Origin: Acetobacter oryzoeni
GTDB lineage: Bacteria > Pseudomonadota > Alphaproteobacteria > Acetobacterales > Acetobacteraceae
DNA: 64,000 nucleotides
Assembly (NCBI RefSeq): GCF_004014775.2
Contig: NZ_CP042808.1
Location: 124,001-188,000, forward strand
Direction: 5' to 3'
Notes under the pieces: model-generated
What the model saw: the letters and a program-made list of their open reading frames with translations, nothing else
Told to the model about the DNA's origin: nothing
The model's database searches: none
Position numbers and translations under genes: made by a program
Shown: in pieces, positions 1-9,272 of the stretch
Layout: the number at the start of each line of letters is the position of its first letter
How positions within the stretch are numbered: position 1 is the stretch's first letter

Positions 1-1
1 A

Positions 2-292
2 TTTCTGACACGTCAGCCGTTTTCTAGTATCCTTACCTTGCGGCTGCTGCCCGTGGGGTCCGCATTACTGCTGAACCTTTTGGGGGGCATTTCAGGTATG
101 GATGTGCTGCCGTTTTTTACAGCAACCCTTTTGGGCGGTATCCCGCAGAACCTTGTTGCCGTTTTGTTGGGGGCAGGGGTTCAGGTAGGTACTTTCTGGC
201 AGTATGCCGCAGGTGGCGCGTTGTTTGTGTTGTCTGGCGCCATTGGGGTGTGGTTATGGCGGCATGCACGTATAGCCCGGCAGGTTTCCTGA
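2..292 (+). CDS. TVP38/TMEM64 (DedA-like) membrane protein, C-terminal part
   Basis: The frame is open from the window edge, so only the last 96 residues are present. The segment LRLLPVGSALLLNLLGG followed by GIPQ about 30 residues later matches the C-terminal part of the VTT (SNARE-associated/TVP38) domain: conserved Arg and Pro, then a re-entrant helix, then a Gly-Pro turn. Two hydrophobic segments are visible and the protein ends in a short basic tail. Family members are inner-membrane proteins thought to act in lipid or polyprenyl-phosphate transport. The exact role here is unknown. The true start lies left of the window. Confidence 0.7.
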   Translation, partial: FLTRQPFSSILTLRLLPVGSALLLNLLGGISGMDVLPFFTATLLGGIPQNLVAVLLGAGVQVGTFWQYAAGGALFVLSGAIGVWLWRHARIARQVS

Positions 293-452
293 TCCGTATA
301 TGGTCTGGCTGTTTCTGAGGTATCAGGAACTAAGGGCTCATTCTAACCCTCTTGTAAAATAGTAAGGCGCTAGCCTGCAGAGCTGTTAGCGCTGTTTTTG
401 CCAGACATTTTTCTTTTCCTTCTGTTTTTGTTTGTTTTTTGGAGTGCTGCTT

Positions 453-1715
453 ATGGCTTCTCCCTCTGCTGTGCGGGATGCCGGAACGTCTTTTATTGGT
501 GGGCGCATCCCCATGTGGGTACCTCTGCTTTTAGGGTTCCTGACAGCCGTTGGACCTATTTCGACAGATATCTATCTGCCTGCTTTTCCGGCCATGGAGC
601 AGACCTTCCATACAAGTGCGGGCAATGTGCAGTTTACGCTGTCCATCTGGTTTGTGGGGTTGGCTATCGGGCAGATTACGGTTGGCCCTTTATCAGATAG
701 GTTTGGGCGCCGTAGCCCCATGCTTATAGGCAATGCCCTGTATGCCGTGGCTTCTGCCGTATGTGCATTTGCGCCAGATATCACCACGTTTTCCATTGCG
801 CGGTTTGTGGCATCCGTTGGGGCATCGGCCAGCCTGGTTATTCCCACGGCCTGTGTGCGCGATATGGTGCCAGACCGTAATGCCGGGGCACGCATGATGT
901 CTCAGTTGGTCATGGTCATGGGGGTTGTGCCTATTTTGGCCCCCATGCTGGGTGGTCTGGTTGTAGAGTTTGTGTCCTGGCGGATTATTTTTTGGGCTTC
1001 TGCGGCCTATGGCGCGATATGCGTGGCGCTTATTCTGTTCGTGCTGCCAGAAACCCTCCCGTATGATCGGCGGGTCGCATTGTCTCCCTTCACGCTTGTG
1101 ACACGTTACGTCACCCTCATCCGAGATCGGGCCTTTGCCAGCCATGCGCTGATAACGGCTTTTTCCACCTTCATGTCTTTCAGCTATCTTACGGCAGCTC
1201 CATTTGTGTTTGTGCAGCTGTTTCATTTCTCACCGCTGCATTTTTCCATGCTGTTCGGCTTTTTTGCGGTGTTCATGATCGGGGCTTCCCAAGTGAACGG
1301 GCTGTTAGTGGGGCGTATTGATTCCGGCAAGCTGCTGATGGGCGCGATCTGCCTTTCCGTTACTGGAGGGATTCTGCTGGTAGCAGTGAGTTTGTGGAGC
1401 GCGTGGTACGCACCTCCGGCATGGCAGCCATATGAAGTGTGGTTGGTTATTGCGGCCATGTTACTGGCCCTTGCACCTACAGGTATTATTTTCCCCAATG
1501 CCATGATGGGGGCTTTGGCAGACCATCCCTCTCTTGCCGGGGCGGCCTCGGCTCTGGCTGGCACGCTGCAATATGTGCTGGGTGCTGTGGCGGGCGTTGT
1601 GGTTGGGCAATTTCCGGCTGTGTCTGCAATTCCTATGGCAGGGTGCATGTGTTGTGGTGCTATTCTGATGTTCCTGATGGGGCTGCTGCGGCCTAATCGA
1701 CAGAATGTGAACTAA
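453..1715 (+). CDS. Bcr/CflA family MFS multidrug exporter
   Basis: A 420-residue protein with about 12 hydrophobic segments. Residues near the first loop carry the MFS motif A form GPLSDRFGRR, and the N-terminal stretch PISTDIYLPAFP is the usual first helix of Bcr/CflA drug:H+ antiporters. I chose ATG 453 because GGAG lies 8 bases upstream; a TTG at 432 would add seven residues with no Shine-Dalgarno. The family exports drugs such as bicyclomycin or chloramphenicol, and sometimes cysteine or other metabolites; the substrate cannot be read from sequence. It stands alone, with 160 bases before it and 103 after. Confidence 0.88.
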   Translation: MASPSAVRDAGTSFIGGRIPMWVPLLLGFLTAVGPISTDIYLPAFPAMEQTFHTSAGNVQFTLSIWFVGLAIGQITVGPLSDRFGRRSPMLIGNALYAVASAVCAFAPDITTFSIARFVASVGASASLVIPTACVRDMVPDRNAGARMMSQLVMVMGVVPILAPMLGGLVVEFVSWRIIFWASAAYGAICVALILFVLPETLPYDRRVALSPFTLVTRYVTLIRDRAFASHALITAFSTFMSFSYLTAAPFVFVQLFHFSPLHFSMLFGFFAVFMIGASQVNGLLVGRIDSGKLLMGAICLSVTGGILLVAVSLWSAWYAPPAWQPYEVWLVIAAMLLALAPTGIIFPNAMMGALADHPSLAGAASALAGTLQYVLGAVAGVVVGQFPAVSAIPMAGCMCCGAILMFLMGLLRPNRQNVN

Positions 1716-1818
1716 AAATTGTACAAAAAGCGGTTATGCCCGCTCTGCTCTTGACGGCGACAGGGCTGCGGCCCAGTCCAGATGAAAAGATGGGGTGAGG
1801 GAAGGGAGCGTGCATAAC

Positions 1819-4062
1819 ATGCCACGGCATCCAGCAAGACGGGCCCACGTTCTGGCGCTTATTGGCGCCGGGCTGCTGATTGTAACTTTTGGTACAATGG
1901 GGATTGAGCTGGGCAATGAAATGGCCCGGCATGGTAATCTGGACCGTCAGAGCACCGCGGCAGGCAATTACTTGCGCGGGCTGCACCACGCTACCAGTGA
2001 TGCCCGCATATGCCATTATGCATGGATGGCCGAACATAAGCCGCAGGATGGCAGTTGTTATGTGCAGGCCATTCAGCAGCTTTCTGATGCACGGCGTGAG
2101 TTCGAATCCTTTCGTGTAGTGCAACTGCGTGAAGGCGGTGGCCGCGTAGAACCACTGCAAAGCGTGTGGCAGCAGCTTGAAACCATAAGTGCATGGCCCC
2201 ATTCACCAGAGGGCACGCCCGCCGGAGGGGCGCAACTTCTGGCGGATCTGGATCAGAATCTTTCCATTCTCAGCCGGGCCAGCACGCTTGATCAGGCAGA
2301 CCGTGTTGCCAATATGCTGCGCAACACAAGCTGGCAGCGCCGCTTGGCGTTGCTGGGGATTCTGACTGGTGTTTTCAGCCTTGTTTCAGCAGGTTGGGTG
2401 CTGGATCGTTCTTCCTTGGCAGCAGCACGGGCCGAGGCTTCATCGCGTGATCTGGCTTTGCGTTTGCGGGCAACGCTGGACAGTTTGAGCCTTGGCGTGG
2501 CCGTATTTGGTGCCGATGGCCACTTATGGCACTGGAACGAACAATTGGCTGTGGCGCTGGGTTTGGAAAAGAGTTTTTTCAAACCTGGCCTGTCTTACAA
2601 TGATTTAAGCGCAGTGCTGGTGGTAGATGGTGTACCGCTGCTTGAACCATTGGAGCATGTTGAAACCAGCTTGGCCAAAGGGCAGCCCGCACCGCCTGTA
2701 GTGGTGGAATGCAAGGGCATTAATGGCGCAGATCTGGAACTGTGCCGCACATTGTTTTTTGCTCCAGATGGAGCAGCAGAACGGCGTGGCTTTGTGCTGA
2801 CAGCTGCAGATATTACCATGCGTTTGCGTAGTGAGCGCGCATTGGGTGAGGCGCAAAAGCTGCGCGCGCTGGGGCAGTTTACCGCAGGCATTGCCCACGA
2901 TTTCAAAAACCTTCTGACCGTTATCTTGGGAAATCTGGAGCTTGCAGCAGAGCACGATCTGCCAGATCAGGTAGAGCAACGGCAGGAATATCTGTCTGCC
3001 GCAACACATGCAGGGCATAGGTCTGAAGCTCTTACAAGCCAGCTTCTTTCCTTTATGCGCAGGCAGCAAACCGGAGTGCCAGACTGCTTTGACCTAGCCG
3101 ATCTGTTTTCCCTGCTCGATGGGCTGTTGGCGCGCGTGATTGGCCCCAGAATTGTGGTGGAATGTGCAGATGTTTCGGGCGTATGGCCCGTGCGGGCAGA
3201 CCCGGCACAGCTTGAAAGTGCGGTGCTCAATCTGGCTATCAATGCGCGAGATGCCATGCCTTCTGGTGGTCGGCTGCGTATTGCCGCTCGGAATGTGACA
3301 TTCTCCGTCAATGCAGATCTGATGAGCCTGCCTGTTGAGGAAGACCGCAACATGCGCGTGGTGTCCGACCCGACTCCGCTTCCCGCCGGGGATTGGGTGA
3401 GGCTGGACGTGATTGATAGCGGCAGCGGTATGACACGTGAGGTATTGGACCATCTGTTTGAACCGTTTTTTACCACCAAGCGAGAGGGTGCAGGAACAGG
3501 GCTTGGCATGGCCATGGTTCTGGCTTTTTCTCAACAGGTGAAGGGGCGCGTTGTGGTGGCAACTGGCAGCGGGAGTGGGACGGAGGTTTCCTTGTGGTTG
3601 CCCAAGGCGACAGCTCTTTCCGCTGCGCAGGTTTTGCAGCCGACCGCGCTGCCTAAAATAAGCAAACCAGCGCCATCACAGGCTTTGCAGGTGCTGGTGG
3701 TGGAAGATGACGCAGCTATTCGCGATATTGTCGTGACCATTCTGAGCATGGCGGGCCACCGCGTGTTGGAGGCTGGCGATGGTGAACAGGCGTTTGATGT
3801 GGCTGCGGCTGCGGAAGGGGCTCTTGATCTGCTGGTAACGGATATCCAGCTTCCCGGCCCGCTGGATGGTCTAACCCTTTCACGCGTGTTGGTGGAACGG
3901 TATCCTGAACTGGCTGTGGTTTATATGTCAGGGGATCTTACAGCGGATTCCAAACTGCCAGAAGGTGGTGTGGCAAACGCGCGTCTATTGGCCAAACCCT
4001 TCCGCCGGGATGGCTTGATGGAAGTGGTAACAGCAGCACTGAGTGCACGTACCGGGGCATAA
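1819..4062 (+). CDS. Hybrid sensor histidine kinase/response regulator
   Basis: A 747-residue membrane kinase. A first membrane helix lies near residues 12-32 and a second near 170-195, enclosing a periplasmic segment of about 135 residues with no recognised sensor domain. Next come a PAS-like region (about 205-320), HisKA with the phospho-acceptor in GIAHDFKN (His360), and HATPase_c with N box NLAINARDAM, G1 DSGSGM and G2 GTGLGMAM. A C-terminal receiver begins LVVEDDAAIRD, with its phospho-Asp in VTDIQLP (Asp675). There is no output domain, so the signal must pass to a separate partner; none is encoded nearby. The start is ATG 1819 behind AAGGGAG; GTG 1795 is an alternative. Confidence 0.88.
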   Translation: MPRHPARRAHVLALIGAGLLIVTFGTMGIELGNEMARHGNLDRQSTAAGNYLRGLHHATSDARICHYAWMAEHKPQDGSCYVQAIQQLSDARREFESFRVVQLREGGGRVEPLQSVWQQLETISAWPHSPEGTPAGGAQLLADLDQNLSILSRASTLDQADRVANMLRNTSWQRRLALLGILTGVFSLVSAGWVLDRSSLAAARAEASSRDLALRLRATLDSLSLGVAVFGADGHLWHWNEQLAVALGLEKSFFKPGLSYNDLSAVLVVDGVPLLEPLEHVETSLAKGQPAPPVVVECKGINGADLELCRTLFFAPDGAAERRGFVLTAADITMRLRSERALGEAQKLRALGQFTAGIAHDFKNLLTVILGNLELAAEHDLPDQVEQRQEYLSAATHAGHRSEALTSQLLSFMRRQQTGVPDCFDLADLFSLLDGLLARVIGPRIVVECADVSGVWPVRADPAQLESAVLNLAINARDAMPSGGRLRIAARNVTFSVNADLMSLPVEEDRNMRVVSDPTPLPAGDWVRLDVIDSGSGMTREVLDHLFEPFFTTKREGAGTGLGMAMVLAFSQQVKGRVVVATGSGSGTEVSLWLPKATALSAAQVLQPTALPKISKPAPSQALQVLVVEDDAAIRDIVVTILSMAGHRVLEAGDGEQAFDVAAAAEGALDLLVTDIQLPGPLDGLTLSRVLVERYPELAVVYMSGDLTADSKLPEGGVANARLLAKPFRRDGLMEVVTAALSARTGA

Positions 4063-4223
4063 GCAGACCATAAGGGAAAAGCCGCCATACCTTGCAGAAC
4101 CGGCGCATGCAGGATAGAGCGGGCGCCGGATTGCCCGAACGTGTTCTTCTTTTTGGCAGGATACAAGGCAGAAGTAACAGAGGGTCAGCCTTGGGCTGGC
4201 ACGCAGGAAGGATTATTAAGGCC

Positions 4224-4757
4224 ATGACGGCACATGAGGAAATCGACCTCAAGCGCTTTATCCGGCACGTTCCCGATTTTCCTAAACCGGGCATTCTATT
4301 TTACGATATTTCCACTCTTATGCGGAATCCGGATGCGTGGCAGCTGGCCATGGGGCGTTTGGCGCGGCAGGTAGCGCCACTTAAGCCAGACTTGCTGGCA
4401 GCCGTTGAATCCCGCGGGTTTTTAACAGCTGCACCGCTGGCGGATCGCTTGGGATGCGGGCTGCTGATGCTGCGTAAGTGTGGCAAGCTGCCGGGTGCAA
4501 CCATTTCCCACACCTATGATCTGGAATACGGCAGCGATACGCTGGAAATTCAGGCAGACGCCATTCAGCCCGGCCAGCGCGTTGTGGTTATGGACGATCT
4601 GCTGGCAACCGGTGGCACCTTGGCCGCTTCTGTAGCACTGCTGCGCAAGGCAGGAGCCAACGTGGTAGGCGCTTCTGTTATGGTAGAGCTAACCAGCCTG
4701 GGTGGCCGTAATAAAGTGGATGCACCAGTTTCCACTTTATTAACTTACGAAGAATAA
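4224..4757 (+). CDS. apt: Adenine phosphoribosyltransferase
   Basis: A 177-residue cytosolic purine-salvage enzyme: adenine + PRPP gives AMP + PPi. The N-terminal [12 protein letters not shown] is typical of Apt, and the PRPP-binding loop [13 protein letters not shown] is intact near residues 113-125. The length matches the family. The open frame extends upstream to 4092, but ATG 4224 follows AGGAAGGA and gives the normal Apt N-terminus, so the longer form is unlikely. A large inverted repeat follows the stop codon. Confidence 0.95.
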   Translation: MTAHEEIDLKRFIRHVPDFPKPGILFYDISTLMRNPDAWQLAMGRLARQVAPLKPDLLAAVESRGFLTAAPLADRLGCGLLMLRKCGKLPGATISHTYDLEYGSDTLEIQADAIQPGQRVVVMDDLLATGGTLAASVALLRKAGANVVGASVMVELTSLGGRNKVDAPVSTLLTYEE

Positions 4758-4771
4758 GCACTTTTCAATAT

Positions 4772-4816
4772 TCATATGTTCTGTTTGCACATCTGGGTGC
4801 AGAACAGAACATATGA
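4772..4816. repeat. 45-bp inverted repeat downstream of apt
   Basis: The left arm TCATATGTTCTGTT then TGCAC (4772-4790) pairs with GTGCA, one unpaired G, then AACAGAACATATGA (4797-4816). The loop is ATCTGG. This gives 14 + 5 paired bases with a single bulge. No T-run follows on either strand, so it is not a standard intrinsic terminator. It lies between apt and the FUSC gene and could end or stabilise the apt mRNA, or act as an operator for the next gene. Confidence 0.85.
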
Positions 4817-4901
4817 GGTGTGAATACGCTTTTCTGCCATGTTGGGGTAAGAGAAGATGTATGGCACGTTGTTTCCCCATTAGCACCTCAGGTTTGGCCG
4901 C

Positions 4902-7136
4902 GTGAAAAGCATGACGCTTTCCTTGGGGCAGCTTTGGCGGTCGGTCTCTATTATTGTCCGGCAGGCGCTTGTTGGTGGCGGTCCACCACGCAAGCTTGAC
5001 CACTTGCGCTGGCTGTTTGCGCCCAATCTGCTTTCTTTTGGGTATGCGCTTCGCACCACCATTTCATCCTTAATCGCTCTTGGCATTGCCTTGTGGTGGG
5101 AATTGGGGAGCCCGCAATGGGCTGCTCTTACCGTATGGATGGTGGCGCAGGGCACGCGCGGTAAATCCATTGCCAAGGCGCGCTGGCATATGTTCGGCAT
5201 GGTGGTGGGCACAATATGCGCCATCGTGCTGGTGGCCAGTATGCCGCAATCACCACTGCTCTATATCTTTTTTGTGGCTGTAGGGATTGGCACTTTCTGT
5301 TTTATAGGCACGTTGTTGCCTGGCCCCGCGGCTATGACCAATTACCGTATCCATGGTATGCGGGCATCGGGTTTTACATACGTTATTATTGCGCTGGACG
5401 GCATAGTAGCGCCCGATCATATTTTTCAGATCGCAATGGCGCGTGCCACATACATTACGCTTGGTATTGTGGTGGAAACCACAATTTCTTCCCTATTTCA
5501 GTATCAGTTGGGGCTGCGGGCCAGAACACGTCTGGCAACCAACTTTGTGCAGGCCCTTAAAGGCGCGGTGCCCGCCATTTTGCGCTTGTTGCAGGGCGAT
5601 AGGCGTGCTGTGGCAAATTCGCCCGGGGTGTTCTCCACTCTTATCGCGCTGAGCGATCAGGTCGAGTTTGCTGAAATTGAAATGGGGAAGCATCAGCACG
5701 AGGGTGATCACGCCCGAGCTGCTCTGGCAGCCATTACAGTGTTGCTGTCACGCGGGTTGGATTTGGGCGCGTTGCTGGAGGTGCCGCATAGTCAGGGGGC
5801 GGAGTATCAGGATACAGCCCGGCAGGTGAGCACTTTTTTGCAGGCTCTGCCAGACAGGCTGGATAATGATCAGCCTATTGAGCCGGTTTTACGGGATCTC
5901 ACGTCTTTACGGGCAACCTGCCGACAACTGGCCGCGAGTTGCCTGGAAAAAGAAATGGAAGCCGCCACGCATCCCCCAATGGATGTGAATCAGGAGGAAG
6001 TGCTCACCCGGCAAGGGCAACTGTTGCATAAGCTGGATACCATGCTGGAAGAATTGTATCTGGCCATTGAACAGTTTGAAATGAGCCGCAATCCGCAACC
6101 GCATGATCATTTCCGCTACCCCATGAAGTCTTACCGAGACTGGCGGATGGCGTTTACCAATAGCTTGCGGGCTTCCGTCACCATCTTTCTGGCTGGTGTT
6201 ATATGGATTACCACCGCGTGGCCTGACGGCCTTACATTTATTATGTTTGTGGGCATTGTGTGTGCGCTGTTCTCTACTTTGGAGCAGCCTGCTCTTGCCA
6301 CACAGGCGTTCCTGCATGGCACTGTATGTGTCATTGGCATGAGCGCACTGCTTGATCTGTGGGTGATGGCCCAGCCGACCATTTATGAAATGATGGCCAT
6401 GTGTCTGGCTGTGCCCATGTTGATTGGTGGGTTAGCCTTTGCGTGGCCTCCGCTGGTGCTTGCGGCTGTGGCCTATAATCTGTTTCTGCCTATTCTAGTG
6501 GGGCCAATCAATCAGGGCCGGATGGATGAAATCATGTATTTCAACACCGCCATGCCGCTATTGTTGGCCATGATGTTCTGCATGTGGATGTACCGCGTGT
6601 TTCTGCCGTATGATCCAGACGGCTTGCGGTGGGATATGCGTGTGAACATTCTGCGTGGCTTGCGCCGTTTGGCAGGGCAGCGCAGACCACCTGCGGTAAC
6701 GGAAATTATCGGGCGCAGTGTAGATGGTTTTGTGCGCCTTTCCACCATGGCAACGGATGATGGGAATACCTATGTCTTGGAACGGTATTTAAGCGGCGTG
6801 CTATCTAGCATGACCATCGCATTGAACGTGCTGCGGTTACGTACTGTTCTGGCAAAGAATATTCTGCCGCCAGAAGCACAAAAAGCCGTAGAAGTCATGA
6901 TGGAACGCATGCAGCGTTTTACAGGCCGATATGGTGGACAATATGGCCGGACTGCGCGCGCAACACATATAGCTGTAGAGTATTTGTTAAACTGCGAAGA
7001 AACCGAAGCAAATCTTTCAGTTCGTGAAGAAATGTTGCGGGCATTGGCCAGCCTGCGCGTGATAGAAACAGAATTGGCAGAGAACCGAGCGTTCTTTGAT
7101 GCGTCTTCTCCATATTTGGATAAAGCATTTACCTAA
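4902..7136 (+). CDS. FUSC family membrane protein (putative aromatic acid/toxin exporter)
   Basis: A 744-residue protein with two hydrophobic blocks, about residues 40-180 and 405-560, separated by a long soluble, helix-rich region. This two-half layout is that of the FUSC/ArAE (YccS, AaeB) family of aromatic acid and fusaric acid exporters. The N-terminal block contains a Trp-rich QWAALTVWMVAQ segment and a GTxxG-type glycine pattern usual in the family. The start is GTG 4902 or ATG 4911; neither has a strong Shine-Dalgarno. No partner membrane-fusion protein is adjacent, so the transport route is unclear. Confidence 0.8.
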   Translation: MKSMTLSLGQLWRSVSIIVRQALVGGGPPRKLDHLRWLFAPNLLSFGYALRTTISSLIALGIALWWELGSPQWAALTVWMVAQGTRGKSIAKARWHMFGMVVGTICAIVLVASMPQSPLLYIFFVAVGIGTFCFIGTLLPGPAAMTNYRIHGMRASGFTYVIIALDGIVAPDHIFQIAMARATYITLGIVVETTISSLFQYQLGLRARTRLATNFVQALKGAVPAILRLLQGDRRAVANSPGVFSTLIALSDQVEFAEIEMGKHQHEGDHARAALAAITVLLSRGLDLGALLEVPHSQGAEYQDTARQVSTFLQALPDRLDNDQPIEPVLRDLTSLRATCRQLAASCLEKEMEAATHPPMDVNQEEVLTRQGQLLHKLDTMLEELYLAIEQFEMSRNPQPHDHFRYPMKSYRDWRMAFTNSLRASVTIFLAGVIWITTAWPDGLTFIMFVGIVCALFSTLEQPALATQAFLHGTVCVIGMSALLDLWVMAQPTIYEMMAMCLAVPMLIGGLAFAWPPLVLAAVAYNLFLPILVGPINQGRMDEIMYFNTAMPLLLAMMFCMWMYRVFLPYDPDGLRWDMRVNILRGLRRLAGQRRPPAVTEIIGRSVDGFVRLSTMATDDGNTYVLERYLSGVLSSMTIALNVLRLRTVLAKNILPPEAQKAVEVMMERMQRFTGRYGGQYGRTARATHIAVEYLLNCEETEANLSVREEMLRALASLRVIETELAENRAFFDASSPYLDKAFT

Positions 7137-7199
7137 ACCAGATGGGCCATAAACAGGTTCTGATATTAGGGTAAAGCATTGCAGGAGAATGTTTCATTG

Positions 7200-8495
7200 G
7201 TGCAGTCAGACATCAAAATAGAACAGGATGAGCAAGCCCGTATCCTGTTGCGCAGCATGTTTGATGCAGCGGTTGCTGCAGCAGATCCATTTAAGGTGTT
7301 GGCAGAATATTTGCCGGAAAAACCCAAAGGCCGCTGCATTGTTGTGGGGGCGGGCAAGGCCTCTGCCGCTATGGCGGCCGCGCTGGAAGCTGCGTGGCCA
7401 GATGTGCCTTTGCAGGGTGTTGTGGTTACGCGGGATGAGCATGCTGTTCCAACGCGCCATATTACGATTCTGGAAGCGTCACATCCCGTGCCAGATGCGC
7501 GGAGCGAACAGGCTGCACATGATATCTTGCGGGCCGTTCAAGGGTTGGGATCAGATGATCTTGTTATTGCCCTGATTTCAGGCGGAGGGTCTGCGCTACT
7601 GGCTTTGCCGGTAGAGGGTATCACTCTGGCAGAAAAGCAGAATATTGGCCGCCAGCTTTTACATTCTGGCGCGGCAATTTCTGAAATGAATACAGTGCGT
7701 AAGCATTTGTCAGCTATTAAAGGTGGCAAGCTGGCTTTAGCAGCCGCACCTGCGCAAGTGGTAACACTTGTGATTAGTGATGTACCCGGAGATGATCCGG
7801 CAATTATTGCCAGCGGTCCTACCGTGCCGGATGCCACAACATCTCAAGATGCTTTGCGTATTCTTGATAAATACAATTTGGACGTGCCTGAATCTGTTCG
7901 TCATGTTCTGGAGAAAAACACCACTGCATTTTCTGCTCAGCATTCTGTCAACGCAGACAATCGGGTTGAAATGATAGCAACCCCTTTTATGGCACTACAG
8001 GCAGCAGCAGAGGTGGCGCGCAAAGCAGGCGTTACTCCTTTGATTTTAGGAGATGCCCTGGAAGGGGAAAGCTGCGTCATGGGTGTGATGATGAGTGGTA
8101 TTGCGCGTTCTGTTCAGGCGCATGCTGTGCCTGTGCGTGCTCCGGCTGTTTTGCTGAGCGGCGGGGAAACAACCGTGAGTATTCGTGCAGGTACAAAACC
8201 AGGAAAGGGCGGGCGTAATACGGAGTTTCTGCTTTCTTGTGCGGTCGCTTTACATGGGCAGGCAGGTATATGGGGGTTGGCGGGGGATACTGATGGCATT
8301 GATGGTACGGAAGATGCTGCAGGCGCCATATTTACCCCGGATACATTAGAACGCGGCCTGCAAAACAATATAGCGGCCGAGGATTTTCTGGTACGGCATG
8401 ATAGTTACAGCTTTTTTGAGAAATTGGATGACCTTGTCAAAACAGGCCCAACGTTAACGAATGTGAATGACGTGCGCCTACTTTTGGTGCTCTAG
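7200..8495 (+). CDS. Glycerate 2-kinase, MOFRL family (TtuD/GckA type)
   Basis: About 431 residues. The N-terminal DUF4147 domain has VVGAGKASAAMA (nucleotide-binding loop) and LISGGGSALLALP. The C-terminal MOFRL domain has LLSGGETTV, GKGGRNTEF and LAGDTDGIDGTEDAAG, all diagnostic. The enzyme phosphorylates D-glycerate to 2-phosphoglycerate. Older annotations call the family hydroxypyruvate reductase, but no reductase fold is present. GTG 7200 and TTG 7197 both lie behind AGGAG at 7183; a TTG at 7179 is also possible. The gene stands alone between FUSC and a convergent UDG-like gene. Confidence 0.88.
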   Translation: MQSDIKIEQDEQARILLRSMFDAAVAAADPFKVLAEYLPEKPKGRCIVVGAGKASAAMAAALEAAWPDVPLQGVVVTRDEHAVPTRHITILEASHPVPDARSEQAAHDILRAVQGLGSDDLVIALISGGGSALLALPVEGITLAEKQNIGRQLLHSGAAISEMNTVRKHLSAIKGGKLALAAAPAQVVTLVISDVPGDDPAIIASGPTVPDATTSQDALRILDKYNLDVPESVRHVLEKNTTAFSAQHSVNADNRVEMIATPFMALQAAAEVARKAGVTPLILGDALEGESCVMGVMMSGIARSVQAHAVPVRAPAVLLSGGETTVSIRAGTKPGKGGRNTEFLLSCAVALHGQAGIWGLAGDTDGIDGTEDAAGAIFTPDTLERGLQNNIAAEDFLVRHDSYSFFEKLDDLVKTGPTLTNVNDVRLLLVL

Positions 8496-8501
8496 TTCTG
8501 T

Positions 8502-9143
8502 TTAATCAGCCAGTGCCCGAGCCACTTCGTGCCGAAGAGCTGGAATGATTTTTTCCTGAAACATGGGGGTTTTACGCTCCCATGCTCCGGTGCGCCATGA
8601 TGGGTGCGGCAAGGGAAAATATTGCGGGAGAAAATCCTGAAAATTCTCTGTCCGCTCATATACTTTGCCTTTTCCCAAAACGTAATTCTGAGCGTAGGAT
8701 CCAACTAAAAGGGTTAGGCGCAGGTTTGGCAGTAAAGCCAGAATACGTTCGCGCCATAAGCTGGCACATTCCGGTGGGGGTGGACGATCGCCCCCCTTAG
8801 GCAACACACCCGGATAACAAAGCGCCATAGGTAAAATGGCTACGCGGTTAGAATCATAAAAGACGTCTCGGCTCATACCAAGCCAACCCCGCAGGCGATC
8901 TCCCGAAGCATCGTTAAAAGAAACCCCGGTTTCATGTACGCGTGTGCCCGGTGCCTGTCCGGCAATAAGTAAACGTGCATGGGGGGAAACATGCAAAACG
9001 GGCCGTGGGCCTAATGGCAGCTTATGTGCGCAAGCCGTGCACTGTCTGATTTCCTGCACCAGACAGTTCAGTTGTGTTTCCACATCACTGCTTTCTGCAG
9101 AATGTGGTGTGTACAATTTCAATTTTGTCTGGGTCTGACTCAT
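8502..9143 (-). CDS. Uracil-DNA glycosylase family protein
   Basis: A 213-residue member of the uracil-DNA glycosylase superfamily, expected to act in base excision repair. The GQAPGTRVHETG segment is the water-activating/uracil-pocket motif, followed by FNDASGDRLRGWLG. LPHPSWR near the C-terminus is the DNA-intercalating H-P-S motif. Two Cys (QCTACAHKL) lie near the N-terminus, but I cannot confirm an iron-sulfur cluster. The frame is open up to 9218, but the adhAB terminator sits at 9194-9231, inside that extension, so ATG 9143 is the likely start. It converges with the glycerate kinase gene, with six bases between. Confidence 0.8.
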   Translation of the reverse strand: MSQTQTKLKLYTPHSAESSDVETQLNCLVQEIRQCTACAHKLPLGPRPVLHVSPHARLLIAGQAPGTRVHETGVSFNDASGDRLRGWLGMSRDVFYDSNRVAILPMALCYPGVLPKGGDRPPPPECASLWRERILALLPNLRLTLLVGSYAQNYVLGKGKVYERTENFQDFLPQYFPLPHPSWRTGAWERKTPMFQEKIIPALRHEVARALAD

Positions 9144-9193
9144 GTTGTTCAAACATGTGGGGATGATCTGCTCACTCACAATGCAAACAACAT

Positions 9194-9231
9194 AAAAAAA
9201 GCGCTGTAGTGGTAACACTACAGCGCTTTTT
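9194..9231 (-). terminator. Intrinsic terminator of the adhAB operon
   Basis: A 12-bp perfect stem AGCGCTGTAGTG/CACTACAGCGCT with loop GTAA (9200-9227), followed on the minus strand by a run of seven T (9200-9194). It sits about 40 bases past the adhB stop codon. T residues also follow on the plus strand, so it may work in both directions. Confidence 0.93.
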
Positions 9232-9272
9232 AACCAGCCCCATGAAAGAGGCCAGTTATTTAGGCAGAAGCT

